From the NCBI GenBank assembly GCA_022376925.1, contig JAIOJX010000031.1:138836854-138900853 (forward strand): a stretch of 64,000 nt of DNA, given 5' to 3'. How positions within the stretch are numbered: the first letter of the stretch is position 1; every line of letters begins with the position of its first letter. Below, in pieces: positions 8,623 to 18,780 of the stretch. The DNA comes from Tragulus kanchil (lineage: Eukaryota; Chordata; Mammalia; Artiodactyla; Tragulidae). Made by a program: the position numbers and the translations under genes. Below the pieces are notes generated by a model. That model had not been told where the DNA came from. It worked only from the letters and a program-made list of their open reading frames with translations, and did no database searches.

Positions 8623-9178
8623 GGGCTTCCCAGGTGGCACAGTCAGTGAAAAACCTGTCTGCCAAGGCAAGAAATGCAAGAAATTCAGGCTTGATCCCTG
8701 GGTCAAGAAGGCCCCTGGACGGGCTTCCCCTGGTGGTCCAGTGAGTAAGGACACTGCCTTGCAGTGCAAGGGGCGCCGGTTCGATCCCTGGCCTGGGAAG
8801 ATCCCACGTGCCATGGAGTGGCTGGACCAATGTGTCCAATCACTGAGCTGGAGCTCTGGAGCGCATGCACCCAGAGCCGGTGCTCTGCAACAACAGAGGC
8901 CACCACGATGGGAGGCCCACAGGAGCCAAAGAAGAAAGACGGATGAGAATGGAGAAATGAAAGACCAATAGAAGTGGCCTGCCCGCTCCCCTCCCTCCCC
9001 AACCCGACCCCCACCCAAAATAAATAAATAAATAAATCTTAAAAAAAAAAAAAAGAAGGCCCCTGGAGAAGGAAATGGGAACTCACTCCAGTATTGCTGC
9101 CTGGAGAGTCCCATGGACAGAGGAACCTGGTGTGCTATGGTCCAAGGAGTCACAGAGTTGAGAACAACTGAGCGTGCG
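8623..9178 (+). mobile_element. Bov-tA SINE hosting a nested SINE
   Basis: Left half 8623-8719, right half 9068-9178 ('GGAGAAGGAAATGGGAAC', 'CCCATGGACAGAGGAACC'). The halves join naturally once 8720-9067 is removed, so the inner SINE is the younger element. Confidence 0.9.
8720..9052 (+). mobile_element. CHR-like SINE with unusual 3' body, complete
   Basis: tRNA-like head with a perfect B box GGTTCGATCCC, a CHR-like middle, then a body containing 'GAAATGAAAGACCAATAGAA' and 'CCGCTCCCCTCCCTCCCC', an AAATAAATAAATAAATCTT tail and poly-A. Exact 15-bp target duplications AAGAAGGCCCCTGGA lie at 8705-8719 and 9053-9067. A second independent member is at 48051-48386. Confidence 0.9.
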
Positions 9179-9762
9179 CGCACACATGTACACACGGTCT
9201 CATTGCAGTCTGCTAGGAATTCAGCATGGCCTTCTCCATGTGTGAACCCCATACTTGGCTACTGGATCCCCCTCTGTGTCTGCTGAAACTGTTCTGGGTG
9301 GACCCCGCCTGGTGGAACCTGCTCCAGGGAATTTTGGGATGTGAGCTTCCTTGACTACCTCTCCAAGACACTCAGCACAGGGGACAGCTCCTCTCTTTGG
9401 CTGCTCCTAATTCTATCTTTGGATGGCAGGGATGCTAACATGGCAATGACACTTGCCTATTTCCACAACCTTGTCAGTTGTTAAATTGTGCAGAACCCGC
9501 AGGCCAGACATGTAGAGATTTACTCTCCTCCTCCAGGGCTTTCTATGGAAATGCTGCAGGGCATGCCAGGAGGCTTCCTAGAGGTGGTTTGGAGGGAAGA
9601 TGACTTGTCCTCCCACTTGAAAATTTATCTCAAATAGGGAAACTGGACTGACGGAGGGAAAGAGTTTAGGAGGCGCCTCTAAGCTTTACAAAGAAGCCTC
9701 TCAAGGCCCTCCTGGATGTTAAAGTGTGGGTGCCTCTGTCAGTGGTCAGGTTTCAGTGCCGT
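9179..9762. other. Single-copy stretch, no gene seen
   Basis: Present once, outside any duplicated unit. No exon, promoter or named repeat recognised. Confidence 0.45.
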
Positions 9763-10034
9763 TGTTCACTTGCTAAGTTGTATCCAACTCTGTGACCCCA
9801 TGGATTGCAGCACACCTGGCTTCTCTGTCCTTATTTCCTGGCTCAGTTCAGTTCAGTGATAGTTGCTCTGTCATGTCCATCTCTTTGCAACTCATGGCCA
9901 AGCCATAGAATTCTCCAGTCAAGAATGCTGGAAGCCGATCCCTTCTCCAGGGGATCTTCCCAACCCAGGGGTGGGACCAGGGTCTCCTGCATTGCAGGAA
10001 GATTCTTTACAAGCTGAACTACAAGGGACGCCCT
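9763..10034 (-). mobile_element. Bov-A SINE, two partial units
   Basis: 9763-9843 is a short reverse Bov-A piece ('TGTGACCCCATGGATTGCAG'). 9846-10034 is a longer one ('CTCCAGGGGATCTTCCCAAC', 'GTCTCCTGCATTGCAGG') ending in a degraded CAAGGGACGCCC head. Confidence 0.85.
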
Positions 10035-10258
10035 CATTATCCCCTGTAGTTTGCTCAAACTCATGTCTGTTGAGTCAGTAATAACAATCCAACCATCTCA
10101 TCCTCTGTTGCCCGCTTCTCATGCTTTCAATCTGTCCCAGCATCAGGGTCTTTTCCAATGAGTCAGCTGTTCACATACGGTGGCCAAAGTATTGGAGTTT
10201 CAGCTTCAATGTCAGTCCTTTCAATCAATATTCAGGGTTTGATCTCCTTGCTAATTTC
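10035..10258 (-). mobile_element. BovB 3' fragment, minus strand
   Basis: Reverse complement of the BovB 3' part: 'CAAACTCATGTCTGTTGAG', 'CAACCATCTCATCCTCTG', 'GGCCAAAGTATTGGAGTTTC'. It lies directly beside the Bov-A copies, an arrangement typical of ruminant BovB-related SINEs. Confidence 0.85.
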
Positions 10259-10584
10259 AGGGAGCTACTGTTTTTTAAGATTCTAATTTTCAGCATTTTA
10301 ATTTTTCTACCACTTACTAGTACAACCCTAACTTGCACCATCAGAAACTTTGGTGAATGTTGAGTGTCGCTGCATTTCTGTTTGCTGAAAAAGAACCAAG
10401 CCAGATTTCCACTTCTGTTTGGTTGTATTTTCCAACACCAGTTCCTTCTCCCAGGATAGCTGGGTGTGGGAACACCCGATATTCAGAGGAGAGGAAGTCA
10501 ACCCACCTTTTAGATGATTCTCATCTTCTGGGTGCCTGGGGCCAGGTCTGAGGACATACACACAATCTCAGATGTTTATCAAAT

Positions 10585-10660
10585 AAGAGAATTTATTCAA
10601 CAAATATTTATTGAACACCTAATATGTGTCAAGGATTTTTCTGACCACTAAAGTGGTAAA
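10585..10660. mobile_element. L2-like fragment
   Basis: 'TTCAACAAATATTTATTGAA' followed by 'CACCTAATATGTGTCAAGG' matches the conserved L2 3' end. Short and old. Confidence 0.5.
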
Positions 10661-10709
10661 TATTCCAGTGGAATGTACAGACCACCAACAAACTTTTAAA
10701 AAAATGAAG

Positions 10710-10893
10710 AGACTTCCCTGGTTGTTCAGTGGCTAAGACTCCACCCTCCCAATGCAGGGGGCCAGGGTTCAATCCCTGGTCAGAGAACTAGATCCCACAT
10801 GCCACAACTAAAGATCCTACAGATTGCAAGGAAGACAAAAGATCCCACATGCTACAACTAAGACCCAGTGCAGCCAAATAAATATTTTTAAAA
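10710..10893 (+). mobile_element. CHR-type SINE, complete
   Basis: 'GACTTCCCTGGTTGTTCAG' through 'CAGAGAACTAGATCCCACAT' to 'GACCCAGTGCAGCCAAATAA'. AAAAATGAA occurs on both sides as a probable target-site duplication. Uninterrupted, unlike the one at 88-817. Confidence 0.85.
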
Positions 10894-11059
10894 ATGAATT
10901 GATAAAACTCTCTGAAAGTAAAATTTGTTATGAAGAAAATGAAGACAAAGTATGTTAAAGCTTCTAGTAAACAATTTGACTCACAGTAAGTGCCCAGCTT
11001 GGGCTGAATGAAATGGAGCTTTTCAGTTCACAGGGGCACCTTTGTGGCACATGGAAAAG

Positions 11060-11400
11060 ATGGTGGAATTTGGAATTAGCTGACTTGAATCGGACTCTAG
11101 CTCTCACATTTAGCACCTCTGTGACTTTGGGCAAGTTACATAACTTCTCTGTGCCAAGTCCGAGGCTGTGACTAGAGTGTGGCAAAAGAGAGACTTAAGA
11201 AACAAAGTTTAAGGAGGAACACACTGTGGGGGCCATGCAAATGTGTACCTGTCACTTGCATAACTGTAAGGGCAGTGCTTCATTAAACTTGGCACCTGGG
11301 TGCCCCTCTTGCTTCATCCCTGTCCTGGCCCCATATCTAAAACAGGGAAATAATTACACCTACCTCCTAGGGTTGTAATAAGGCAAGGATCAACTGAGAT
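11060..11400 (+). mobile_element. MIR SINE, split
   Basis: 'CTGTGACTTTGGGCAAGTTA' (11121 region) is the MIR core; 'CTACCTCCTAGGGTTGTAAT' (11361 region) fits its 3' part. The intervening 170 bp are not MIR. Confidence 0.55.
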
Positions 11401-12526
11401 AGGAGAAGGGAAATGAGACTGTCTTGCAAACTGGCAGCTCTTGGTGACGAAGAGGAGAAGAGAGTTGCCAGAATCAGGCTGTGCCAAAGTAGCAGGTGGG
11501 ACTCAAATCCAGTCCCCTTTCCCAGTGCTGAGACTTAGGAGAAAGAGAGAAGACTTCCATTTGTTGTGCATTCTCATTAGCGCGGAGATGTATGTTCACC
11601 ATTGGACTATGTGCTGAGTAAGTTTCAGCACCGTGGCCAGAGCCAAGTCCAGCGCGCCCCCCTGAAGGAGAGGATGCAGCCAACACTGAATGGGCAGCAG
11701 CTTCAGGACCTCTCATTAGAACCAGGTTTTCAGCTTTGCCCCGAGCAGATCAACGAAACCCCAGAGGGTCGGCCTCCAGAAAGCCAGCCCTCTACCTCCC
11801 TAAACTGGGCAGTGGAATCCCCCAAGAAGCCACTCTGCCACATATGGCCCAGCGTGGGGTTCCTAATGAAAAATGGCTGGACTATTAGCGCTTTGCAAAT
11901 TAAGGGTCCTTTCATTTATTACTGTGCTCTGCTAAGGATGAGCATTAATTTTTTTTTCTCAAAGCAAATTCACTGGAAACAGACAGTTTAGAATTTATGC
12001 TTGTAATGATGGCTACATGGACCATTAAGACCACCTCTAAGTGAGCTTAATTTGTAGCAGATAAATGTATATGTCTACATATTTTTCAACATAGTTTATG
12101 GTGCATCTTGCACAGCTGCGCCCAACTGATTAAATCCTCACAAAATTTAAATAGGAAACCCATTACGTAGACAGTATTAGAGCCATTCATCACGGAGGCA
12201 GTTTCAGGTTAACTCTTTCAGTGGCAAATTGGGAGGAGTGACCGAACTTCGGGGGTAGGTGCTGTCTTGGATGAGAATTCAGGGGGCTTCTTGTTCTCCT
12301 GACCTCTTTGCTACTTCTGCCCTCCTGAATTCTTGGGAGGTGTCTATCCTGCTTGGTGGATTCAGGGTGATGTCTTCAGCATGGGAGAAGAGAGTTCAAG
12401 CTCATCAGGCCTTGAATCTGATTGTGGTGGTCGTCTCTGACCTGTGGGCAGGCAACACAGCCCTGGACAGGGCATCCAGGCCACAGCAGCCCCACCTGGA
12501 TGGTCTGTACCAGCCACTGAACCTGC
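11401..12526. other. Single-copy stretch, no gene seen
   Basis: No recognised repeat over about 1.1 kb. The 129-residue frame at 11602-11991 and the 106-residue frame at 12259-12579 show no domain and no clear splice context. AT-rich 11860-12200 might be conserved non-coding DNA, but that is a guess. Confidence 0.45.
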
Positions 12527-12937
12527 TTAAACCTCAGCTGGTCATACAAAAGCAGCAGCAAGTCATAGCGGTACATTAATGACCAGGGCATGAGCTCTGG
12601 CCCCGGGTGCACCTGGGGTTGAGGTCCAGGTGTGCTGCTCCTGGCAGTGTGCCACCTCTCAACCTCCAGGCACCTGAATCGAGGGCTGAGTCAAGCTAAG
12701 TACTTAGCACAGTGCCTGGGACCTCATCAAGGTTCAATGAATAGAACCTTGTTTTTATTATTGCTATGGCTTGTAGCAGACATCGTCATTGCCTCAGTGG
12801 CAGCCCCTCGTACCCACTACCTGCAGGCACCTGAAGCTTTTTACCTGAAGAAATTTTCTCAGCAAGTAAATGATCAGGGTTCGGAAGAACCCCAAGTTCT
12901 CTAAATTCAGGCTTTTCCCACGACTACATTTTCAGTT

Positions 12938-13289
12938 TTTTTTTAAAAAAATTATTCATTTATTTGGCTATTCTGGGTTTTCACTGCTGCCACAGGCTCT
13001 TCTCTAGTTGCAGGGAGTGGGGGCTACTCTCTAGGTGAGAGGAGCTGGTTTCTTGTTGCGGTGACTTCTCTTGTTGTGGAACTCGGGCTCTAGGGCACAC
13101 AGGCTTCAGTAGTTGCAGCACATGGGCACCACAGTTGCGGCTCCGAGGCTCTAGAGCACAGGATCAAAAGTTGTGGCTCACGGGCTTAGTTGCTCCACAG
13201 CATGTGGGATCTTCCTGGTTTAGGGCTTGAAGTCATGTTTCTTGCACTGGCAGGTGAACTCTTTACCACTGAGCTACCAGGGAAGCCCC
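12938..13289 (-). mobile_element. Long CHR-type SINE, minus strand
   Basis: T-rich start, 'TTATTTGGCTATTCTGGG', 'CTTCAGTAGTTGCAGCAC', 'GCTTAGTTGCTCCACAGCAT', ending 'GAGCTACCAGGGAAGCCC'. Flanks 'CTACATTTTCAG' and 'CTGCATTTTCAA' look like target duplications. Confidence 0.8.
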
Positions 13290-13502
13290 TGCATTTTCAA
13301 TTTTGAAAGCAGTCGTATAGACAGAATTCTCTTAAAACAATAAATATATGCCAAAATATTGTCATTAGGTTCCTTTAGGTTCTTATTCTAAACGTACTTT
13401 CAGGATAAGGGATGGGGGGGGGGTGGTTTATAAAGATATAAATAGTCAACATTAAGTAAAGATACCAGTGTTTCTTGAGTGCTTTCATGTCATTTATATC
13501 TG

Positions 13503-13652
13503 AGTTTAAATCTGTCTCTAACATTCATTACCTATGTGCTCTTGAACAGGCTACTTAATATCTCTGAACCTGTTTCCTTCTGTGTAAAAGGGAAACAGTA
13601 GTTTGTATATTCCTATGAATATGGTGCTGGTGGAAAGGAAGGACCCATGTGA
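13503..13652 (+). mobile_element. MIR SINE
   Basis: 'CTATGTGCTCTTGAACAGGC', 'CTTAATATCTCTGAACCTG' and 'GTGTAAAAGGGAAACAGTAG' follow the MIR core. Copies at 14635-14784 and, from its middle, at 15751 onward. Confidence 0.6.
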
Positions 13653-14069
13653 GTACCATTAAACCTCAGCTGGTCATACAAAAGCAGCAGCAAGTCATAG
13701 CGGTACATTAATGACCAGGGCATGAGCTCTGGCCCCGGGTGCACCTGGGGTTGAGGTCCAGGTGTGCTGCTCCTGGCAGTGTGCCACCTCTCAACCTCCA
13801 GGCACCTGAATCGAGGGCTGAGTCAAGCTAAGTACTTAGCACAGTGCCTGGGACCTCATCAAGGTTCAATGAATAGAACCTTGTTTTTATTATTGCTATG
13901 GCTTGTAGCAGACATCGTCATTGCCTCAGTGGCAGCCCCTCGTACCCACTACCTGCAGGCACCTGAAGCTTTTTACCTGAAGAAATTTTCTCAGCAAGTA
14001 AATGATCAGGGTTCGGAAGAACCCCAAGTTCTCTAAATTCAGGCTTTTCCCACGACTACATTTTCAGTT

Positions 14070-14421
14070 TTTTTTTAAAAAAATTATTCATTTATTTGGC
14101 TATTCTGGGTTTTCACTGCTGCCACAGGCTCTTCTCTAGTTGCAGGGAGTGGGGGCTACTCTCTAGGTGAGAGGAGCTGGTTTCTTGTTGCGGTGACTTC
14201 TCTTGTTGTGGAACTCGGGCTCTAGGGCACACAGGCTTCAGTAGTTGCAGCACATGGGCACCACAGTTGCGGCTCCGAGGCTCTAGAGCACAGGATCAAA
14301 AGTTGTGGCTCACGGGCTTAGTTGCTCCACAGCATGTGGGATCTTCCTGGTTTAGGGCTTGAAGTCATGTTTCTTGCACTGGCAGGTGAACTCTTTACCA
14401 CTGAGCTACCAGGGAAGCCCC
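14070..14421 (-). mobile_element. Long CHR-type SINE, minus strand (duplicate)
   Basis: Duplicate of 12938-13289 at offset 1132 bp. Confidence 0.8.
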
Positions 14422-14672
14422 TGCATTTTCAATTTTGAAAGCAGTCGTATAGACAGAATTCTCTTAAAACAATAAATATATGCCAAAATATTGTCATTAG
14501 GTTCCTTTAGGTTCTTATTCTAAACGTACTTTCAGGATAAGGGATGGGGGGGGGGTGGTTTATAAAGATATAAATAGTCAACATTAAGTAAAGATACCAG
14601 TGTTTCTTGAGTGCTTTCATGTCATTTATATCTGAGTTTAAATCTGTCTCTAACATTCATTACCTATGTGCT

Positions 14673-16786
14673 CTTGAACAGGCTACTTAATATCTCTGAA
14701 CCTGTTTCCTTCTGTGTAAAAGGGAAACAGTAGTTTGTATATTCCTATGAATATGGTGCTGGTGGAAAGGAAGGACCCATGTGAAGCCTACAGAGTCTGC
14801 CATTGAGGAGGGAAAGATGAAAGGACCCTGATGCTGACGTGCTGGCAGTTTGAAGTAAACAATAGGCTTGAATGCAGGCCCCTTGGATACAGTAAGATGC
14901 CTTCAGCAATTGAAATATGTTCCCCTTGTTACATGAGAGGGTAATCCATGTTTCTATGAGACATGGTGGAGAAGGCTTCACACAGGTTGCAATGCTGGAG
15001 CCGAGCTGCTTCACAGGTAGGGAAGGAATGACGTTTCCAGGCCAACAGGAAAAAGGAGGGCCCCCCAGGAGTGGAAGCAGCAAGCACGTATCTTGGCAGA
15101 ATGGGGGTCTTTTAGAGGCTTTGGTTCTGCTAAAGCATCTTGTAGGAAAAAAGGAGCGCCGAGGTGGGGAGGCAGGCAGCCTTGAGACCCTGAAGCTCCT
15201 GGCTTGCCATCATTTGAAGCCGAGACTTTATCCTGAAGTTAACAGGGAGCCTTTGGAAAGTTTTAATCAGGAGTGTGATGGGACCACATTTGCATTTTAG
15301 AAGGATCTCCATTGCAGCCAAGCACAGAATAGCTTGAAAGGGAGTCGGATTGGTGGCGGGGGAGCCATTAGGGAACAATGGCAGGTGTCTCATTAGCAGT
15401 GCAGACGAGGGGCGAGGACAGTGGGAATGGGAGGGGGAGACTCTTCAGAAGTAGGACCATCAGATTTGGTGATGGATTAGAGGTGGGGGTGAGAGAGGTG
15501 GCAAGGAGGATGCAGAATCTGCTGCTTGGTGCCAGCCAAGGCAAGAGGGGGACGGAATCGGCTGTGGGCAAAGGGCAAGACAACAGGTCCAGTTGGGGAC
15601 ATGCTTTGTTTTAGGTGCCTTTGGGGTAAATTTGAATTTCTATCTATTGATCTCACTTCTAGCAAGGACCTCTTGGCCCAAACAATACCTCCCAGGAGAA
15701 GAGAAATTGATAGGGTTTTCCTAAATTGGGGCACCCTGCAAATCTCCTTCCTTGAACAGGCTACTTAATATCTCTGACTGTTCCTTCTGTGTAAAAGGGA
15801 AACAGTAGTTTGTATATTCCTATGAATATGGTGCTGGTGGAAAGGAAGGACCCATGTGAAGCCTACAGAGTCTGCCATTGAGGAGGGAAAGATGAAAGGA
15901 CCCTGATGCTGACGTGCTGGCAGTTTGAAGTAAACAATAGGCTTGAATGCAGGCCCCTTGGATACAGTAAGATGCCTTCAGCAATTGAAATATGTTCCCC
16001 TTGTTACATGAGAGGGTAATCCATGTTTCTATGAGACATGGTGGAGAAGGCTTCACACAGGTTGCAATGCTGGAGCCGAGCTGCTTCACAGGTAGGGAAG
16101 GAATGACGTTTCCAGGCCAACAGGAAAAAGGAGGGCCCCCCAGGAGTGGAAGCAGCAAGCACGTATCTTGGCAGAATGGGGGTCTTTTAGAGGCTTTGGT
16201 TCTGCTAAAGCATCTTGTAGGAAAAAAGGAGCGCCGAGGTGGGGAGGCAGGCAGCCTTGAGACCCTGAAGCTCCTGGCTTGCCATCATTTGAAGCCGAGA
16301 CTTTATCCTGAAGTTAACAGGGAGCCTTTGGAAAGTTTTAATCAGGAGTGTGATGGGACCACATTTGCATTTTAGAAGGATCTCCATTGCAGCCAAGCAC
16401 AGAATAGCTTGAAAGGGAGTCGGATTGGTGGCGGGGGAGCCATTAGGGAACAATGGCAGGTGTCTCATTAGCAGTGCAGACGAGGGGCGAGGACAGTGGG
16501 AATGGGAGGGGGAGACTCTTCAGAAGTAGGACCATCAGATTTGGTGATGGATTAGAGGTGGGGGTGAGAGAGGTGGCAAGGAGGATGCAGAATCTGCTGC
16601 TTGGTGCCAGCCAAGGCAAGAGGGGGACGGAATCGGCTGTGGGCAAAGGGCAAGACAACAGGTCCAGTTGGGGACATGCTTTGTTTTAGGTGCCTTTGGG
16701 GTAAATTTGAATTTCTATCTATTGATCTCACTTCTAGCAAGGACCTCTTGGCCCAAACAATACCTCCCAGGAGAAGAGAAATTGAT
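14673..16786. repeat. Tandem duplication unit 6, degraded at both ends
   Basis: Copy 1 is 14673-15711, copy 2 is 15751-16786 (offset 1078 falling to 1075 bp as copy 2 loses three bases just after its start). Bases 15712-15750 are a shortened, altered version of the true continuation (16787-16850), sharing 'GGCACCCTGCAAATCTCC'. Overlaps unit 5 over 14673-14784. Confidence 0.92.
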
Positions 16787-17344
16787 GGATGGGTAATTTG
16801 CTCTAAAACCCCAGCTGATGATTGTTGGCACCCTGCAAATCTCCTTCCTGGAAACTGCTTTTCAATATGGTAGGGGCTCTGACGGGCTGTTTATTAGCTC
16901 TGGGGTCACGAGGAAGCAGCAGGCTTCAAAATGTGACCAATTAAGGACTAAGCTGAGATGTGGGCTTGTCTCTCTCTGTGTGTTTGGAAGGAATTAAATG
17001 AAATGTTCTAAGTGTTCAGTGTCACCTGTCAGAGTTACGTTGGTTGTTGGTGAGTGCCCAGTCCTCGGGATTGTCATTTATTAGCACATCACTCCTTTTC
17101 TGAAGAACTGTGTGATTCTCTCGCTGCACACTGGTCAGGGGAGTAAAGGGAAACTTTCCTTTCCCTCTCTGATGCTATAAAACATTTTTTTTTCTGTCTT
17201 GAATAAATGGGCCCAGGGAACAGACTCCAGTGAAGGGGCAATCACACATAGGTACCCTGTAGATGGCAGGCATCCTGCTAATAGCTTGATTAAGTTAGGG
17301 ATGATGAGAGCAGCCATAATCACCATCATTTGTGCTCATTCTTG
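14785..17344. other. Single-copy DNA (duplicated by unit 6), no gene seen
   Basis: Purine-rich patches near 15420-15500 and 16500-16580. No splice-flanked exon, RNA gene or named repeat recognised. The 127-residue frame at 14917-15300 shows no family features. Confidence 0.4.
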
Positions 17345-17520
17345 GTCAACACGGTGCCTTATCTCATTTAATACTTTTGAAAGCTCTTCCAAGTAGATCC
17401 TAGGATTATCCCCATTTTACAGATGAGAAACCTGAGGTGGCACTGGTTAATCAACACATTCAGTAAGTGGCAGAGTTGGGATTCAAACCCAGGACCTTTT
17501 GACTCTGAAGCTGTGTCTTG
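17345..17520 (-). mobile_element. MIR SINE, minus strand
   Basis: 'CCCCATTTTACAGATGAGAA' and 'GTGGCAGAGTTGGGATTCAA' are classic reverse MIR sequence. Confidence 0.8.
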
Positions 17521-17799
17521 GTGGCTGCACCATGACCATGGGTTCTCGCCAACCTTTGGCTTCCTGAGCCCCATGGGTGCCATCACTCACCCCTTATTAC
17601 CCTTGGTGAACAATGACGTAGTGCCTGGAGGGCAGGGTTCTCTGACACTGCAGCAAACTGCCCAGGCAAGGTGCTCATTAAATGTCTTCTGCACAGGGGT
17701 GACCCAGGCTCCCTCTGCCACTCTACACTTGCCCAGCTCTTCTCCTGCCTACAGGGCTGCCATTTCCCTCTTTCACTATTCATCTTTACCCTTTCCTCA

Positions 17800-18010
17800 A
17801 GCTTAGCCCAGGTTCACCTCCTCCAGGAAGTGCCCTAGGTTTATTTCTTTGCCTGGTCCCTCTGGGCACCTCAGCCTAGATTGCTTAACTGCCACGTCTA
17901 TCTATACTGACCTAACGTAGCCTCTTCAGTCCGTGTGTGTCTATCTGTCTGTTCGTCCTTGATTAGATGCCCTGCTCTTTCAGCCCAGCATTTACTTACA
18001 GTATTTTCCC
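17800..18010. mobile_element. Possible L2 fragment
   Basis: 'CAGGTTCACCTCCTCCAGG' and the pyrimidine-rich run resemble an L2 3' region, but similarity is weak. Confidence 0.3.
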
Positions 18011-18034
18011 CAGTGGCTAAAAGTCATCGCAGAC

Positions 18035-18063
18035 AACTGGACATCCCACTGGGATGTCCAGTT
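18035..18063. repeat. Perfect 29-bp palindrome
   Basis: Left arm AACTGGACATCCCA (18035-18048), one central C (18049), right arm TGGGATGTCCAGTT (18050-18063): all 14 pairs match. Not part of a recognised repeat; the adjoining MIR begins just after it. Confidence 0.95.
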
Positions 18064-18079
18064 TTATCTCAGTCAAAAC

Positions 18080-18280
18080 CTCCTTTTTGCTATATATGAA
18101 CTGTGTGCTCTTTGGGAAGGTAATTAAACTCTTTGTAATCAGTTTTCTCATCTGCAAAATGGGAGTAATAGTAGCACCCCTCCTCAGAGGATTATTTGGA
18201 AGCTTTAATGAGTGGACAGCCCTTAGGACATCGCTTGGCACTACATAGGTGCTTAATAAATGGTAGCTATTATCACCATG
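18080..18280 (+). mobile_element. MIR SINE
   Basis: 'TTTCTCATCTGCAAAATGGG', 'CTCAGAGGATTATTTGGAAG' and 'AGGTGCTTAATAAATGGTAG' match MIR in order. Confidence 0.8.
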
Positions 18281-18639
18281 AGGTCCATAAAGAGTATAGA
18301 GCATCTCTATGTCAACAGTAACTACCGCCCCTCACAGAGGCACCGCACTTGACAATTTCTGAAGAATTTCTCCATTCATTGCTCTTATTTTTGATCCACA
18401 CGAGTCCACTGAAGGACAGATGGAAAGAGGGGAGAGTTTACCACCATCTTGTGTGGTGGTTAGGGCGAGAAGGAGACTCGGACCTCTCCTGGGATTTATA
18501 GATGGCCTCTAGAAGACTCATGAACCCCTAAGATGAAATATGCATTATTTACATACGTACGTTTCCATGTGTTCTTCTGGGAAAAGGACTCCATTGCTTC
18601 ATTCGATTCTCAAAAGGGCCCACAGTTCTCCAAAACGCT

Positions 18640-18780
18640 GAGAATCATTGGTCTAATCCAACCGTTCACACATTATACATGCAGATACTGGGCCCAGAGA
18701 GGCGAGGGCGCTCGTGCCCACAAGTTAGGCAGAGTGCGAACCTCAAGTCCTGCTCCCAGACCAAGGCTCCATCTTCCTCG
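18640..18780 (-). mobile_element. MIR SINE, minus strand
   Basis: 'GATACTGGGCCCAGAGAGG' and 'GTGCGAACCTCAAGTCCTG' fit reverse MIR. Confidence 0.5.

Larger units (their letters stand above)
6788..8978. repeat. Tandem duplication unit 4, degraded start of copy 2
   Basis: Clean copy 1 is 6820-7887 and clean copy 2 is 7911-8978 (offset 1091 bp). The 23 bp between (7888-7910) are a damaged version of 6788-6819: GGAAAGCAGT then TTCCTTAAGAA, missing about 9 bases. Copy 2 therefore abuts copy 1 directly with a low-quality start, as expected for a raw read end. Confidence 0.95.
12527..14784. repeat. Tandem duplication unit 5
   Basis: Copy 1 is 12527-13652, copy 2 is 13659-14784 (offset 1132 bp), with a 6-bp junction. 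Even the 10-G run near 13413 is the same length in both. The unit contains a CHR SINE and most of a MIR. Confidence 0.95.

Noticed and set aside
11602..11991. 129-residue forward frame as a coding exon
   Set aside because: No domain, no recognisable splice-site context and no partner exon nearby; within chance length for this composition.
13413..13424. Ten-G run as a quadruplex element
   Set aside because: A single G run without further G tracts nearby cannot form an intramolecular quadruplex.
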